A stretch of 64,000 nucleotides of DNA from Vagococcus luciliae (lineage in GTDB: Bacteria; Bacillota; Bacilli; Lactobacillales; Vagococcaceae). The stretch covers positions 933,001-997,000 of the forward strand of contig NZ_CP102451.1 in the NCBI RefSeq assembly GCF_024637875.1, written 5' to 3'. The notes beneath the pieces were generated by a model. The model was not told the origin of the DNA. It saw nothing but the letters and a program-made list of their open reading frames with translations, and searched no databases. A program made the position numbers and the translations under genes. Of the stretch, positions 7,001-15,432 are shown piece by piece; positions within the stretch are counted from its first letter, which is position 1, and the number at the start of each line of letters is the position of its first letter.

Positions 7001-9878
7001 ACCAAGTACAGATGGCAAAGAAGGCACACCAAGTGACACAACAGTGGCTGAAAAACCATTTGACCAAGATGCACATAAACCAGAGGTTAACCAACCAACA
7101 GAAGGCGACGAGTCAATCACAGGTAAAGGTCAACCAGGTGACAAGATTGTCATTACAGACAAAGATGGTAACGTGATTGGTGAAGGAGAAGTGGGAGAAG
7201 ATGGTAACTTCAATATCAAACCCGAACGTCCATTAGTACCAAACGAAGTAATCACTGCGACACCAAGTACAGATGGCAAAGAAGGCACACCAAGTGACAC
7301 AACAGTGGCTGAAAAACCATTTGATCAAGATGCACATAAACCAGAGGTTAACCAACCAACAGAAGGCGACGAGTCAATCACAGGTAAAGGTCAACCAGGT
7401 GACAAGATTGTCATCACAGACAAAGATGGTAACGTGATTGGTGAAGGAGAAGTGGGAGAAGATGGTAACTTCAATATCAAACCCGAACGTCCATTAGTAC
7501 CAAACGAAGTAATCACTGCGACACCAAGTACAGATGGCAAAGAAGGCACACCAAGTGACACAACAGTGGCTGAAAAACCATTTGACCAAGATGCACATAA
7601 ACCAGAGGTTAACCAACCAACAGAAGGCGACGAGTCAATCACAGGTAAAGGTCAACCAGGTGACAAGATTGTCATCACAGACAAAGATGGTAACGTGATT
7701 GGTGAAGGAGAAGTGGGAGAAGATGGTAACTTCAATATCAAACCCGAACGTCCATTAGTACCAAACGAAGTAATCACTGCGACACCAAGTACAGATGGCA
7801 AAGAAGGCACACCAAGTGACACAACAGTGGCTGAAAAACCATTTGACCAAGATGCACATAAACCAGAGGTTAACCAACCAACAGAAGGCGACGAGTCAAT
7901 CACAGGTAAAGGTCAACCAGGTGACAAGATTGTCATTACAGACAAAGATGGTAACGTGATTGGTGAAGGAGAAGTGGGAGAAGATGGTAACTTCAATATC
8001 AAACCCGAACGTCCATTAGTACCAAACGAAGTAATCACTGCGACACCAAGTACAGATGGCAAAGAAGGCACACCAAGTGACACAACAGTGGCTGAAAAAC
8101 CATTTGATCAAGATGCACATAAACCAGAGGTTAACCAACCAACAGAAGGCGACGAGTCAATCACAGGTAAAGGTCAACCAGGTGACAAGATTGTCATCAC
8201 AGACAAAGATGGTAACGTGATTGGTGAAGGAGAAGTGGGAGAAGATGGTAAGTTTGAAATTACGCCAACTCGCCCATTAGTACCAAACGAAGTAATCACT
8301 GCGACACCAAGTACAGATGGCAAAGAAGGCACACCAAGTGACACAAGAGTGGCTGAAAAACCATTTGACCAAGATGCACATAAACCAGAGGTTAACCAAC
8401 CAACAGAAGGCGACGAGTCAATCACAGGTAAAGGTCAACCAGGTGACAAGATTGTCATCACAGACAAAGATGGTAACGTGATTGGTGAAGGAGAAGTGGG
8501 AGAAGATGGTAACTTCAATATCAAACCCGAACGTCCATTAGTACCAAACGAAGTAATCACCGCGACACCAAGTACAGATGGCAAAGAAGGCACACCAAGT
8601 GACACAACAGTGGCTGAAAAACCATTTGACCAAGATGCACATAAACCAGAGGTTAACCAACCAACAGAAGGCGACGAGTCAATCACAGGTAAAGGTCAAC
8701 CAGGTGACAAGATTGTCATTACAGACAAAGATGGTAACGTGATTGGTGAAGGAGAAGTGGGAGAAGATGGTAACTTCAATATCAAACCCGAACGTCCATT
8801 AGTACCAAACGAAGTAATCACTGCGACACCAAGTACAGATGGCAAAGAAGGCACACTAAGTGACACAACAGTGGCTGAAAAACCATTTGATCAAGATGCA
8901 CATAAACCAGAGGTTAACCAACCAACAGAAGGCGACGAGTCAATCACAGGTAAAGGTCAACCAGGTGACAAGATTGTCATCACAGACAAAGATGGTAACG
9001 TGATTGGTGAAGGAGAAGTGGGAGAAGATGGTAAGTTTGAAATTACGCCAACTCGCCCATTAGTACCAAACGAAGTAATCACTGCGACACCAAGTACAGA
9101 TGGCAAAGAAGGCACACCAAGTGACACAACAGTGGCTGAAAAACCATTTGATCAAGATGCACATAAACCAGAGGTTAACCAACCAACAGAAGGCGACGAG
9201 TCAATCACAGGTAAAGGTCAACCAGGTGACAAGATTGTCATCACAGACAAAGATGGTAACGTGATTGGTGAAGGAGAAGTGGGAGAAGATGGTAAGTTTG
9301 AAATTACACCAACTCGCCCATTAGTACCAAACGAAGTAATCACTGCGACACCAAGTACAGATGGCAAAGAAGGCACACCAAGTGACACAAGAGTGGCTGA
9401 AAAACCATTTGACCAAGATGCACATAAACCAGAGGTTAACCAACCAACAGAAGGCGACGAGTCAATCACAGGTAAAGGTCAACCAGGTGACAAGATTGTC
9501 ATTACAGATAAAGATGGCAATGTGATTGGTGAAGGTAAAGTGGGAGAAGACGGAAAGTTTGAAATTACGCCAACTCGCCCATTAGTACCAGGTGAGCTGT
9601 TGATTGTTACACCATATACAAATGGTAAGGGTGGAACATCAACGAGTACAGTAGTGAAAAAATTCGATAAAGTTACACCAACTCAACGAGGAAATGGAAA
9701 TAGTAATATAAATAAGGATACTTTTATTAGGAAAGATATTATACCAAGTATAAAGAATACGAGTAAGAAACAGACATTACCTCAGACAGGTAGTGGGACT
9801 TCTTCAGGCTTAATGTCATTAGGAACTATACTTTCAAGCTTATCTGGATTATTTATCTTCAGAAGAAATAGAAAATAA
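4041..9878 (+). CDS. 3' part of a giant LPxTG adhesin: ligand-binding-like region, 18 Big_6-type repeats, cell wall anchor
   Basis: This 1,945-codon frame has no Shine-Dalgarno at its start, so it must be translated as a continuation of the preceding frame. Order of parts: residues about 20-210, a jelly-roll or carbohydrate-binding-like segment (VSVLPNTDFETLENWIHRN to TIDFSNISFVDITPP); about 212-310, an Ig-like module; about 314-1880, eighteen near-identical 87-residue Ig-like repeats with the ITGKGQPGDKIVITDKDGN and GEGEVGEDG motifs of Big_6 domains; a polar linker; then LPQTG, a hydrophobic helix and a RRNRK tail for sortase anchoring. The repeats would form a long stalk holding the N-terminal region away from the wall. 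The ligand is unknown. The stalk length is likely variable. Confidence 0.88.
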   Translation: MEVECEPQSFEDVKSVSLNTNKNAGVSVLPNTDFETLENWIHRNRNGSGPYSDVRKFKEADQDGFYRGIDEKNKEMNVGYRPNKDGSISIKHYNTSNIYTYSLMSLSSPLVEGNRYKMIFSTNYPTSNKNVKVKFRIAEESKVLDTKYGGFKIKVDGKGVSYTDDWITPKNGLHELEFTSKTNESVYIEIRTNAASSGTIDFSNISFVDITPPGNPILNPIEVNDTKITGKVSQSDMEQGGRTVLAGDIVNILKIESDGTETLLGTTTVNENSEWSYSLENPAKSNQVYKVYITNPNSKIDSESVTKQVPFSADSHKPELNQPTEGDESITGKGQPGDKIVITDKDGNVIGEGNVGEDGKFEITPTRPLVPGETITATPNTDGKEGTPSDTTVAEKPFDKDSHKPELNQPTEGDQVVTGTGTPGDDIKLTDKDGNVIGEGNVGEDGKFEITPTRPLVPGETITATPNTDGKEGTPSDTTVAEKPFDQDAHKSEVNQPTEGDESITGKGQPGDKIVITDKDGNVIGEGEVGEDGNFNIKPERPLVPGETITATPNTDGKEGTPSDTTVAEKPFDQDAHKPEVNQPTEGDESITGKGQPGDKIVITDKDGNVIGEGEVGEDGNFNIKPERPLVPGETITATPSTDGKEGTPSDTRVAEKPFDQDAHKPEINQPTEGDESITGKGQPGDKIVITDKDGNVIGEGEVGEDGKFEITPTRPLVPNEVITATPSTDGKEGTPSDTRVAEKPFDQDAHKPEVNQPTEGDESITGKGQPGDKIVITDKDGNVIGEGTVDKDGNFNIKPERPLVPNEVITATPSTDGKEGTPSDTRVAEKPFDQDAHKPEVNQPTEGDESITGKGQPGDKIVITDKDGNVIGEGEVGEDGNFNIKPERPLVPNEVITATPSTDGKEGTPSDTRVAEKPFDQDAHKPEVNQPTEGDESITGKGQPGDKIVITDKDGNVIGEGEVGEDGNFNIKPERPLVPNEVITATPSTDGKEGTPSDTTVAEKPFDQDAHKPEVNQPTEGDESITGKGQPGDKIVITDKDGNVIGEGEVGEDGNFNIKPERPLVPNEVITATPSTDGKEGTPSDTTVAEKPFDQDAHKPEVNQPTEGDESITGKGQPGDKIVITDKDGNVIGEGEVGEDGNFNIKPERPLVPNEVITATPSTDGKEGTPSDTTVAEKPFDQDAHKPEVNQPTEGDESITGKGQPGDKIVITDKDGNVIGEGEVGEDGNFNIKPERPLVPNEVITATPSTDGKEGTPSDTTVAEKPFDQDAHKPEVNQPTEGDESITGKGQPGDKIVITDKDGNVIGEGEVGEDGNFNIKPERPLVPNEVITATPSTDGKEGTPSDTTVAEKPFDQDAHKPEVNQPTEGDESITGKGQPGDKIVITDKDGNVIGEGEVGEDGKFEITPTRPLVPNEVITATPSTDGKEGTPSDTRVAEKPFDQDAHKPEVNQPTEGDESITGKGQPGDKIVITDKDGNVIGEGEVGEDGNFNIKPERPLVPNEVITATPSTDGKEGTPSDTTVAEKPFDQDAHKPEVNQPTEGDESITGKGQPGDKIVITDKDGNVIGEGEVGEDGNFNIKPERPLVPNEVITATPSTDGKEGTLSDTTVAEKPFDQDAHKPEVNQPTEGDESITGKGQPGDKIVITDKDGNVIGEGEVGEDGKFEITPTRPLVPNEVITATPSTDGKEGTPSDTTVAEKPFDQDAHKPEVNQPTEGDESITGKGQPGDKIVITDKDGNVIGEGEVGEDGKFEITPTRPLVPNEVITATPSTDGKEGTPSDTRVAEKPFDQDAHKPEVNQPTEGDESITGKGQPGDKIVITDKDGNVIGEGKVGEDGKFEITPTRPLVPGELLIVTPYTNGKGGTSTSTVVKKFDKVTPTQRGNGNSNINKDTFIRKDIIPSIKNTSKKQTLPQTGSGTSSGLMSLGTILSSLSGLFIFRRNRK
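4981..9678 (+). repeat. 18 tandem 261-bp repeats encoding Ig-like modules
   Basis: The segment starting ITGKGQPGDK recurs every 261 bp from 5042 to 9479, giving 18 units. Unit 2 (5303) is the most divergent (VTGTGTPGDD). Two alternative mid-segments alternate between units (GNFNIKPERPLVP and GKFEITPTRPLVP), as do two others (GETITATPNTDG and NEVITATPSTDG). A silent GTCATT variant recurs exactly every 783 bp (7149, 7932, 8715, 9498), which marks a three-unit higher-order period. Confidence 0.95.
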
Positions 9879-10020
9879 AAAAATATATAGCAAAAAGGAG
9901 GAGAAACTTGTTGTAGAAGGAAGTAGCTAAAATTATCAAACATGAGTTAAAAGGTTAATTTAGATATAAATATTTTTATGCTTGACAATTATTTTGTATC
10001 GTATTGATAGATTAAAGTGG
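9879..10020 (+). other. Intergenic tail of the adhesin, no gene
   Basis: It contains an orphan GGAGGAG at 9898-9904 followed by TTG TTG TAG, so no gene starts there. A TTGACA at 9983-9988 has only a poor -10 partner downstream. No convincing terminator is visible after the adhesin stop. Confidence 0.4.
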
Positions 10021-10170
10021 CTCTTTGCCAAATAGGACGGATGAGTTAAATCCATAAGATGATGAATTTGAGAGTAATCTCAGATTTATCATCTTTTTTA
10101 GTTATTTAATTTTTATAAGACCGTTTATCAAGAAAATTCTTATTCTCATGTTGCTGAATGATTTGAATCC
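10021..10170 (-). mobile_element. Second copy of the ISL3 relic end (150 bp)
   Basis: Bases 10021-10170 match 1251-1400 in the same orientation with only two differences (CC for TT at 10028-10029). The copy starts with GGCTCTTTG (10019-10027), the better ISL3 terminal sequence, and stops after about 69 bp of transposase 3' end. It brackets the adhesin together with the first relic. Confidence 0.85.
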
Positions 10171-10462
10171 ATTAGCGGAACTAGATTTTTTATCCTGTCT
10201 GTCTAAAAGATGGTGGTCAATACACTAGAAATATATTCTGAAAAGTTAGGATTTGATTATAAAATAGATGTGAATAATATTTATAACATTATGTTTAATC
10301 AGTGGATAGTCTTCTTTTTTTAAAAAAAAAGATAGTCAGTACCAGGATACATTAGAAATTACAGATAAAGAAGCAGCCTTTTTACTCTCGCGGATGGAAC
10401 ACTTCCAAATATTTTGCTTATAAGCTAATCCATTCATTAAACACGAGTAATACAAAAAAACG
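10171..10462 (+). pseudogene. Decayed coding DNA of unknown family
   Basis: Short stretches look coding but lie in different frames and are cut by stops. Examples are VVNTLEIYSEKLGFDYKIDV near 10212-10272 and ITDKEAAFLLSRMEHFQIF near 10359-10415. Homopolymer runs (T8 and A9 near 10315-10330) mark probable frameshifts. Together with the frame at 10463 it is probably the remains of one gene interrupted by the ISL3 insertion. I do not recognise the family. Confidence 0.4.
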
Positions 10463-10879
10463 TTGAACCGTTTGTATGATCGTGTTAATCGTTGTAATTC
10501 TGTAAAACAATTAAGTCATATTTTGATGATTAGAACTAAGTATGAGCAGATGAGTTATTTAAACATATTAGATGGTAATAAATATCAAGAAGCAGCCCAT
10601 GGAATTTATGATTTATATTTAAACCATTCATTAGATAGAAAAGTGCGGATGAAGAAAATGGAAAAACTATCTTTTTCAGTTGTGATTCTATTAATCCTTT
10701 TTTATAGACGAGATAATCAGATAGAGTGTAACTCTTGGAATGATATAGCGAACGATAATATAGAAGATGAGTTTCTAGAAGTATTGAAAAGTAAGTTTAA
10801 AGGATATTCTTTAGAAGAAATGAATCAGATGAACGATGTTTTCCATCAGATAAAACTACCAATGATTGATTTTTATTAA
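10463..10879 (+). CDS. Hypothetical protein, probably the C-terminal remnant of a decayed gene
   Basis: An open frame of 138 codons beginning at a TTG without a clear Shine-Dalgarno. The product is polar and helical, with one short hydrophobic stretch (FSVVILLILFY). Upstream DNA in mixed frames seems to encode earlier parts of the same protein, so this is probably not an independent gene. A strong terminator shared with rpsD follows 13 bases after the stop. I do not recognise a family. Its closeness to the ISL3 relic suggests IS-linked decay. Confidence 0.4.
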   Translation: MNRLYDRVNRCNSVKQLSHILMIRTKYEQMSYLNILDGNKYQEAAHGIYDLYLNHSLDRKVRMKKMEKLSFSVVILLILFYRRDNQIECNSWNDIANDNIEDEFLEVLKSKFKGYSLEEMNQMNDVFHQIKLPMIDFY

Positions 10880-10891
10880 TAAATGACAAAC

Positions 10892-10921
10892 AAAAAAAGA
10901 GATGGTTTCCATCTCTTTTTT
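10892..10921. terminator. Bidirectional terminator between the decayed gene and rpsD
   Basis: AAAAAGAGATGG and CCATCTCTTTTT form a 12-bp stem with a 3-nt loop. A runs before and T runs after let it serve both strands. Confidence 0.9.
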
Positions 10922-10942
10922 GTATAAAGATAATTGAAAATC

Positions 10943-11554
10943 TTATAGTAATTTGTTGTAGAATTCAACTACGTAAGATTCGTCAACTTCTTGTGGTAAT
11001 TCATCACGTTCTGGTAAACGAGTAATGCTTCCTTCTAATTTTTCAGCATCAAAGCTTACAAATGAAGGGCGACCTAAAGTTGATTCAACAGCATCTTTAA
11101 CGATTGTTAATTCTTTAGATTTTTCACGAATAGAAATAACTTGTCCAACAGACACTTCGTATGAAGGAATGTCAACACGTTTGCCATCTACTAAAACGTG
11201 ACCGTGGTTAACTAATTGACGTGCTTGACGACGAGTTGTAGCTAAACCTAGACGGTATACAACGTTATCTAAACGTTGTTCTAAAAGGATCATGAAGTTA
11301 ACACCGTGTTTACCTTCTTTGATTTTTCCAGCTCTCATGAAAAGGTTACGGAATTGACGTTCATTTAAACCATACATATGGCGTAATTTTTGTTTTTCAG
11401 TTAATTGCATACCATATTCTGATTTGTTTCTTCTTTGGTTTGGTCCGTGTTGTCCTGGTGCATATGGACGACGAGCCAATTCTTTACCAGTTCCTGATAA
11501 AGATACGCCTAAACGACGAGATAATTTCCAACTTGGTCCTGTATAACGAGACAT
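10943..11554 (-). CDS. rpsD: 30S ribosomal protein S4
   Basis: A 203-residue S4 protein, starting [16 protein letters not shown]. The S4 RNA-binding domain lies at about residues 93-155 ([20 protein letters not shown], then [16 protein letters not shown]). S4 binds 16S rRNA early in small-subunit assembly. The frame is open for five more codons from a TTG that lies inside the Shine-Dalgarno, so I place the start at the ATG at 11554, preceded by GGAGGA. The gene is monocistronic, as usual in Firmicutes, with its own promoter, a leader of about 175 nt and the shared terminator at 10892. Confidence 0.97.
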   Translation of the reverse strand: MSRYTGPSWKLSRRLGVSLSGTGKELARRPYAPGQHGPNQRRNKSEYGMQLTEKQKLRHMYGLNERQFRNLFMRAGKIKEGKHGVNFMILLEQRLDNVVYRLGLATTRRQARQLVNHGHVLVDGKRVDIPSYEVSVGQVISIREKSKELTIVKDAVESTLGRPSFVSFDAEKLEGSITRLPERDELPQEVDESYVVEFYNKLL

Positions 11555-11730
11555 TAAAAAATCCTCCAATATAATTTTATTTGGAGTAAAATAATTTCTT
11601 GAAAATATTAATAGACGCTTAGTTTATTCTTCAATCTTCACCTTTGCAGCCGCGGTTACACAATTGAACCCATACAGGCAAACAAACTAATTAACGTGCT
11701 ACTTATTTTCTAGCTGCATTATTTTACACA
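11555..11730 (-). promoter_or_regulatory. Long rpsD leader, candidate S4 autoregulatory element
   Basis: The predicted start of transcription near 11730 leaves about 175 nt of untranslated leader. It contains GC-richer islands (GTAACCGCGGCTGCAAAGG and GTTTGCCTGTATGGGTTC on the minus strand) in an otherwise AT-rich stretch, as expected for structured RNA. Firmicute rpsD leaders are known to bind S4 and repress translation. I did not fold it, so the assignment rests on position and composition. Confidence 0.5.
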
Positions 11731-11736
11731 AAATCC

Positions 11737-11765
11737 ATTATACTTGATGGCTTTAGAAAAGACAA
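11737..11765 (-). promoter_or_regulatory. rpsD promoter
   Basis: On the minus strand: TTGTCT (11760-11765), a 17-bp spacer and a perfect TATAAT (11737-11742). Confidence 0.8.
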
Positions 11766-11848
11766 GAATAAATTAATAGTTTATAAAATTGTTTTTCATT
11801 AGAAATTTGACGTATTTTATCCATATTTTTATTAAACTTTTAGTAGAT

Positions 11849-11877
11849 TTGAATGAAATTTTGATATATAGTATCTA
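11849..11877 (+). promoter_or_regulatory. Possible promoter of the formate/nitrite transporter gene
   Basis: TTGAAT (11849-11854), a 17-bp spacer, TATCTA (11872-11877). Moderate match. Confidence 0.4.
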
Positions 11878-11935
11878 CTGTAAATAAAAGTTTGTTCAAA
11901 AAATAACAATGTTGTTACAGGAAGGAATAAGACAA

Positions 11936-12730
11936 ATGGCACAACAATCGGAATTAATGACAAAATTAGATGCATCCATCGAAAAAAAAGAGGAATTAAT
12001 TCAAAAACATTTTGGAAAATATGCGATGCGTTCTGTATTAGCGGCGTTATATTTAAGTTTGGGATCGGCTATTGCAATAGGATTAGGATTAAAATTTACT
12101 GACCCTGCTATGGGGAAAGTTTTATATGCCATGGCATTTGGTTTGGGGTTAGCATTAATTATATTTTTAAACGCAGAGTTAGGAACATCAAACATGATGT
12201 ATATGACTGTTGCAACCTATCGAAAAAAATTAGCGCCTAGTAGAGCATTGAAAATATTGCTCGTTTGTGTACTCTTTAATTTGATTGGTGCGTTTGTTAT
12301 AGCATATCTATTATCTCTTACAGGAGCCTTTAGAGGACTTCCATCAGATAATTTTTTAACTCATTTAGTTGAAGGAAAATTCCAAAAAGGAATAATGCAG
12401 ACATTAGTTGAAGGTATTTTTGCTAATGTTATTGTCAATTTAGCAGTTCTAATGTCAATGAAGTTAAAAGATGATGTGGGTAGATTGTTTGGTATTATCT
12501 TAGTTATTTTTATTTTTACCTTCTTAGGATTTGAACACGTTATCGCCAATTTCATTTATTTTCCATTAGCTTATTTTTCATCAAGTGGAATGATTGCTGG
12601 GATGACAGTTGGCGCGGTGGCAACCAATATTATCTTCACTTTTATTGGGAATTTTATTGGTGGAGGGTTAGTCATAGGATTAACTTATGCGTGGTTAAAT
12701 AAAGATGAGAGCGTTCATTATTTAGATTAA
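11936..12730 (+). CDS. Formate/nitrite transporter (FNT) family channel
   Basis: A 264-residue integral membrane protein with about six helices after a charged 27-residue N-terminus. Family marks are NAELGTSNMMYM at the first half-helix, the paired motif EGIFANVIVNLAVLMSMKL, and GFEHVIAN, which carries the conserved FNT pore His. These pentameric channels move small monovalent anions such as formate, nitrite, acetate or lactate. The substrate here cannot be told from sequence. I chose the ATG at 11936 because AGGAAGGA lies at the right distance; the frame also opens nine codons earlier without a good ribosome site. No pyruvate formate-lyase or nitrite reductase gene is in the window. Confidence 0.88.
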   Translation: MAQQSELMTKLDASIEKKEELIQKHFGKYAMRSVLAALYLSLGSAIAIGLGLKFTDPAMGKVLYAMAFGLGLALIIFLNAELGTSNMMYMTVATYRKKLAPSRALKILLVCVLFNLIGAFVIAYLLSLTGAFRGLPSDNFLTHLVEGKFQKGIMQTLVEGIFANVIVNLAVLMSMKLKDDVGRLFGIILVIFIFTFLGFEHVIANFIYFPLAYFSSSGMIAGMTVGAVATNIIFTFIGNFIGGGLVIGLTYAWLNKDESVHYLD

Positions 12731-12735
12731 AAATA

Positions 12736-12775
12736 AAAAAGTTTGTCATACAATTTGTATGACAAACTTTTTTAT
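12736..12775. terminator. Bidirectional terminator between the FNT gene and def
   Basis: A long perfect hairpin (AAAAAGTTTGTCATACAA with TTGTATGACAAACTTTTT) between convergent genes. It overlaps the last codon of def. Confidence 0.9.
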
Positions 12776-13335
12776 TGAATAAAGATAACATCCTCAGGTG
12801 CATAGTTTGGATGATCTTCATTAATGTGATCATAGAACATAATACCATTTATATGATCAATTTCATGTTGCACAACAATCGCCATATAATTTTTCAAACG
12901 AATTTTATGTTGTTCACCAGTCATATCGTAATATGACACAGTAATACGAGCATTTCTGACAACATATCCTGGAACAGGACGATCAACAGATAAACAGCCT
13001 TCGCCTTCTTCAAGGGCAGCTTGTTGGACAGAATGACTTAAGATTTTTGGATTATACATGACAGTGCTTAATAGTGGTTCTGGATTTTCCTCTGATTGAC
13101 CAGGAATTTCTATCGCAATAATGCGTTTTGAAATATTAAGTTGAGGAGCAGCAAGACCAACACCACCACGTAGTTGATACTTTTCGGCAAGTTCTGGATC
13201 TTGACTATTTTTAAGAAATTCTTGCATACGTTTTCCTAACTCGATATCCTCCTCAGACAAAGGTAAATCAACCTCTTTAGCCACTTCACGAAGGGTAGGA
13301 TGCCCTTCACGGATAATATCATCCATTGTAATCAT
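12772..13335 (-). CDS. def: Peptide deformylase
   Basis: A 187-residue metalloenzyme that removes the N-formyl group from new proteins. All three motifs are present: GGVGLAAPQ (about residues 58-66), EGCLSV (metal-ligand Cys) and [10 protein letters not shown] (two metal-ligand His and the catalytic Glu). Length and the inserts around residues 75-105 fit the Gram-positive type 2 deformylases. I set the start at the ATG at 13335 ([11 protein letters not shown]) with AGGAAGGGA upstream; a TTG one codon earlier is less likely. It is convergent with the FNT gene and divergent from the 6-phosphogluconate dehydrogenase gene. A perfect -10 TATAAT lies at 13359-13364 on the minus strand. Confidence 0.97.
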   Translation of the reverse strand: MITMDDIIREGHPTLREVAKEVDLPLSEEDIELGKRMQEFLKNSQDPELAEKYQLRGGVGLAAPQLNISKRIIAIEIPGQSEENPEPLLSTVMYNPKILSHSVQQAALEEGEGCLSVDRPVPGYVVRNARITVSYYDMTGEQHKIRLKNYMAIVVQHEIDHINGIMFYDHINEDHPNYAPEDVIFIQ

Positions 13336-13562
13336 CAATATCCCTTCCTTTCTATCTAATTATAGTACTTTTCATTCTACCATAAAACAAAAATGATTAG
13401 AAATAAATTGCTAAAATCTATAATAAATGTTATTTATACTTATTTTATTTTGGTAATAGAATGATGAAAACTTTCATATTTTTCTAATAAAGTAAAACAG
13501 ATATGTTATTATTCTAAAGGATTTATGTCTAATGAACAAATTAACGGGAGGCTATTTATTAA

Positions 13563-14984
13563 ATGAGTAAGCAGCAGTTTGGCATGGTTGGATTAGGTGT
13601 TATGGGAAGAAATTTAGCATTAAATAGTGAAGGAAAAGGATATAGTGTATCAGTCTACAGTCACTTTTATAATGAAACGAAAGAATTCCTTGAGGCTTAT
13701 CCTGAAAGAAATATTAAAGGGTTTGAATTAATTGAGTCATTTGTTCAATCAATTGAAAAACCTAGAAAAATTATGTTAATGGTAACTGCTGGAGAGATTA
13801 CAGATAAAATGATAGAACAGTTGTTACCTCATTTAGAAAAAGAGGATATGTTGATTGATGGCGGTAACACACATTATGAAGACACACTTAGACGGAGTCG
13901 TTATTTAGAAACATATGGGATTAATTTTATTGGATCAGGTGTGTCTGGTGGAGAAGAAGGAGCACTTAATGGACCGTCACTGATGCCAGGAGGACAACGT
14001 GAAGCATATGAGTTAATTAAACCATTATTTGAAGATATTGCAGCAAAAGCACATGATGGCAAATCGTGTGTATCCTATATTGGGCCAGATGGTGCTGGGC
14101 ATTTTGTTAAAATGGTTCATAATGGGATTGAGTATGGTGATATGCAATTAATTGCCGAAGTGTTTGATATTTTGACAAGAGGGCTTCATCTAAGTATTGA
14201 AGAAGTATCAGATATTTTTAGTATGTGGAATGAAGGCGAATTAAATAGCTATTTAATGAGTATTACTTCAGAATTATTGAAACGAAAAGATGACTTAGAC
14301 ACAGAAGATTATATTATCTCTAATATTTTAGATAAAGCAGGAAATAAAGGGACTGGGAAATGGACCAGTCAAAATGCACTAGATTTAGGAGTGCCATTAC
14401 CATTAGTAACAGAAGCAGTATTTGCTAGATTTATGTCTGCTTTAAAAGAAGAAAGATGTGTCGCAAGTAAGTTGCTGAGTGGACCAACTACAACAATATC
14501 GTGTGATAAAAAAGAAATAATTGAAAAAATTAGACAGGCTCTTTATTTTAGTAAAATTATGAGTTATGCTCAAGGATTTTCTCAAATGATGACGGCAAGC
14601 AATGACTCTAATTGGCAATTGAACTATGGAGAAATTGCTCAAATTTTTAGAGAAGGATGCATTATCCGTGCACAATTCTTACAAAAAATTACGGATGCTT
14701 ACACAAAGAATCCAACACTTAAAAATTTAATGTTAGATGATTACTTCTTAGATATTGTGACAAATTATCAAGAGGCAATTCGTGAGGTTGTGTCGTTAGC
14801 GATAAAACTTGGTATTCCTGCCCCAACTCTTTCATCAGCTATTGCGTATTATGATTCATATCGCTCAAAAGACTTACCAGCAAACATTATTCAAGCGCAA
14901 AGAGATTATTTTGGTGCACATACTTATGAGCGAAAAGATCGAGACGGAATATTTCATTATGATTGGTACAAAAAAGATAAATAA
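13563..14984 (+). CDS. gnd: 6-phosphogluconate dehydrogenase (decarboxylating), GntZ-like
   Basis: A 473-residue enzyme converting 6-phosphogluconate to ribulose 5-phosphate and CO2. Visible motifs are [12 protein letters not shown] (nucleotide binding, residues 8-19), [40 protein letters not shown] (catalytic Lys) and [10 protein letters not shown]. The usual Asn-Arg-Ser/Thr triplet after the second strand, whose Arg contacts the NADP 2'-phosphate, is absent: the region reads [13 protein letters not shown]. Bacillus GntZ, which prefers NAD, also lacks it in this position, so NAD use is possible here. The start ATG has GGGAGG upstream. It is monocistronic; no gluconate genes are adjacent. Confidence 0.93.
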   Translation: MSKQQFGMVGLGVMGRNLALNSEGKGYSVSVYSHFYNETKEFLEAYPERNIKGFELIESFVQSIEKPRKIMLMVTAGEITDKMIEQLLPHLEKEDMLIDGGNTHYEDTLRRSRYLETYGINFIGSGVSGGEEGALNGPSLMPGGQREAYELIKPLFEDIAAKAHDGKSCVSYIGPDGAGHFVKMVHNGIEYGDMQLIAEVFDILTRGLHLSIEEVSDIFSMWNEGELNSYLMSITSELLKRKDDLDTEDYIISNILDKAGNKGTGKWTSQNALDLGVPLPLVTEAVFARFMSALKEERCVASKLLSGPTTTISCDKKEIIEKIRQALYFSKIMSYAQGFSQMMTASNDSNWQLNYGEIAQIFREGCIIRAQFLQKITDAYTKNPTLKNLMLDDYFLDIVTNYQEAIREVVSLAIKLGIPAPTLSSAIAYYDSYRSKDLPANIIQAQRDYFGAHTYERKDRDGIFHYDWYKKDK

Positions 14985-15009
14985 AACGAGAATTAAGTGT
15001 ATGAAACAG

Positions 15010-15079
15010 TTGCTTTTATGCTAAAAATCATGTAAAGTACCATTGTGTGATAAATCGTCACATACCTATTACTTGGTAC
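15010..15079 (+). promoter_or_regulatory. rpsO upstream region: promoter candidate and hairpin
   Basis: TTGCTT (15010-15015), a 17-bp spacer and TAAAGT (15033-15038) make a plausible promoter. Bases 15037-15079 also form a two-step hairpin (GTACC with GGTAC outside, TGTGA with TCACA inside). If that promoter is right, transcription would start inside the hairpin, so only one of the two readings can be functional as described. S15 leaders with structured RNA are known in Firmicutes. Confidence 0.4.
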
Positions 15080-15137
15080 ATCGAATCACCAACGATATAC
15101 TCAGTTTTGGGAAAATAATATAGAAGAGGTGAAAGAC

Positions 15138-15407
15138 ATGGCAATTTCAAAAGAACGCAAGAACGAAATCATTAAAGAATACGCACGTCACGAAGGAGAT
15201 ACTGGTTCTCCAGAAGTACAAATCGCTGTTTTAACTGCAGAAATCAATGCATTAAACGAGCATGCACACGTGCATAAAAAAGACCACCATTCATACCGTG
15301 GATTAATGAAAAAAGTTGGTCACCGTCGTAACTTATTAGCTTACTTACGTAAAAATGATGTTCAACGTTACCGTGAATTAATCAAACGTTTAGGCTTACG
15401 TCGTTAA
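15138..15407 (+). CDS. rpsO: 30S ribosomal protein S15
   Basis: An 89-residue S15 protein with the family signature ([21 protein letters not shown], cited here by its key part SPEVQ, and [19 protein letters not shown], then [10 protein letters not shown]). It binds the 16S central domain and nucleates platform assembly. The frame is open three codons further from a GTG that overlaps the AGGTGA ribosome site, so the ATG at 15138 is the start. pnp follows 177 bp downstream, the usual neighbour. Confidence 0.97.
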   Translation: MAISKERKNEIIKEYARHEGDTGSPEVQIAVLTAEINALNEHAHVHKKDHHSYRGLMKKVGHRRNLLAYLRKNDVQRYRELIKRLGLRR

Positions 15408-15432
15408 TTAATTTAGCTAAGAATAAGAGGAC

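Noticed and set aside
5042-9469. Ladder of about 83-codon minus-strand frames every 261 bp
   Set aside because: They are shadows of the adhesin repeats: same period, no ribosome sites, and the plus strand carries clear Ig-like modules and an LPxTG anchor.
4981-9678. CRISPR-like or satellite array
   Set aside because: Units are 261 bp, fully coding, contiguous and in frame, without spacers.
9898-9920. Gene start after the adhesin (GGAGGAG then TTG TTG)
   Set aside because: The frame meets TAG at the third codon.
1249-10170. Composite transposon carrying the adhesin
   Set aside because: Only ends of ISL3 are present on one side, the transposase is broken and no target duplication is visible. 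Mobility as a unit cannot be supported; deletion by recombination can.
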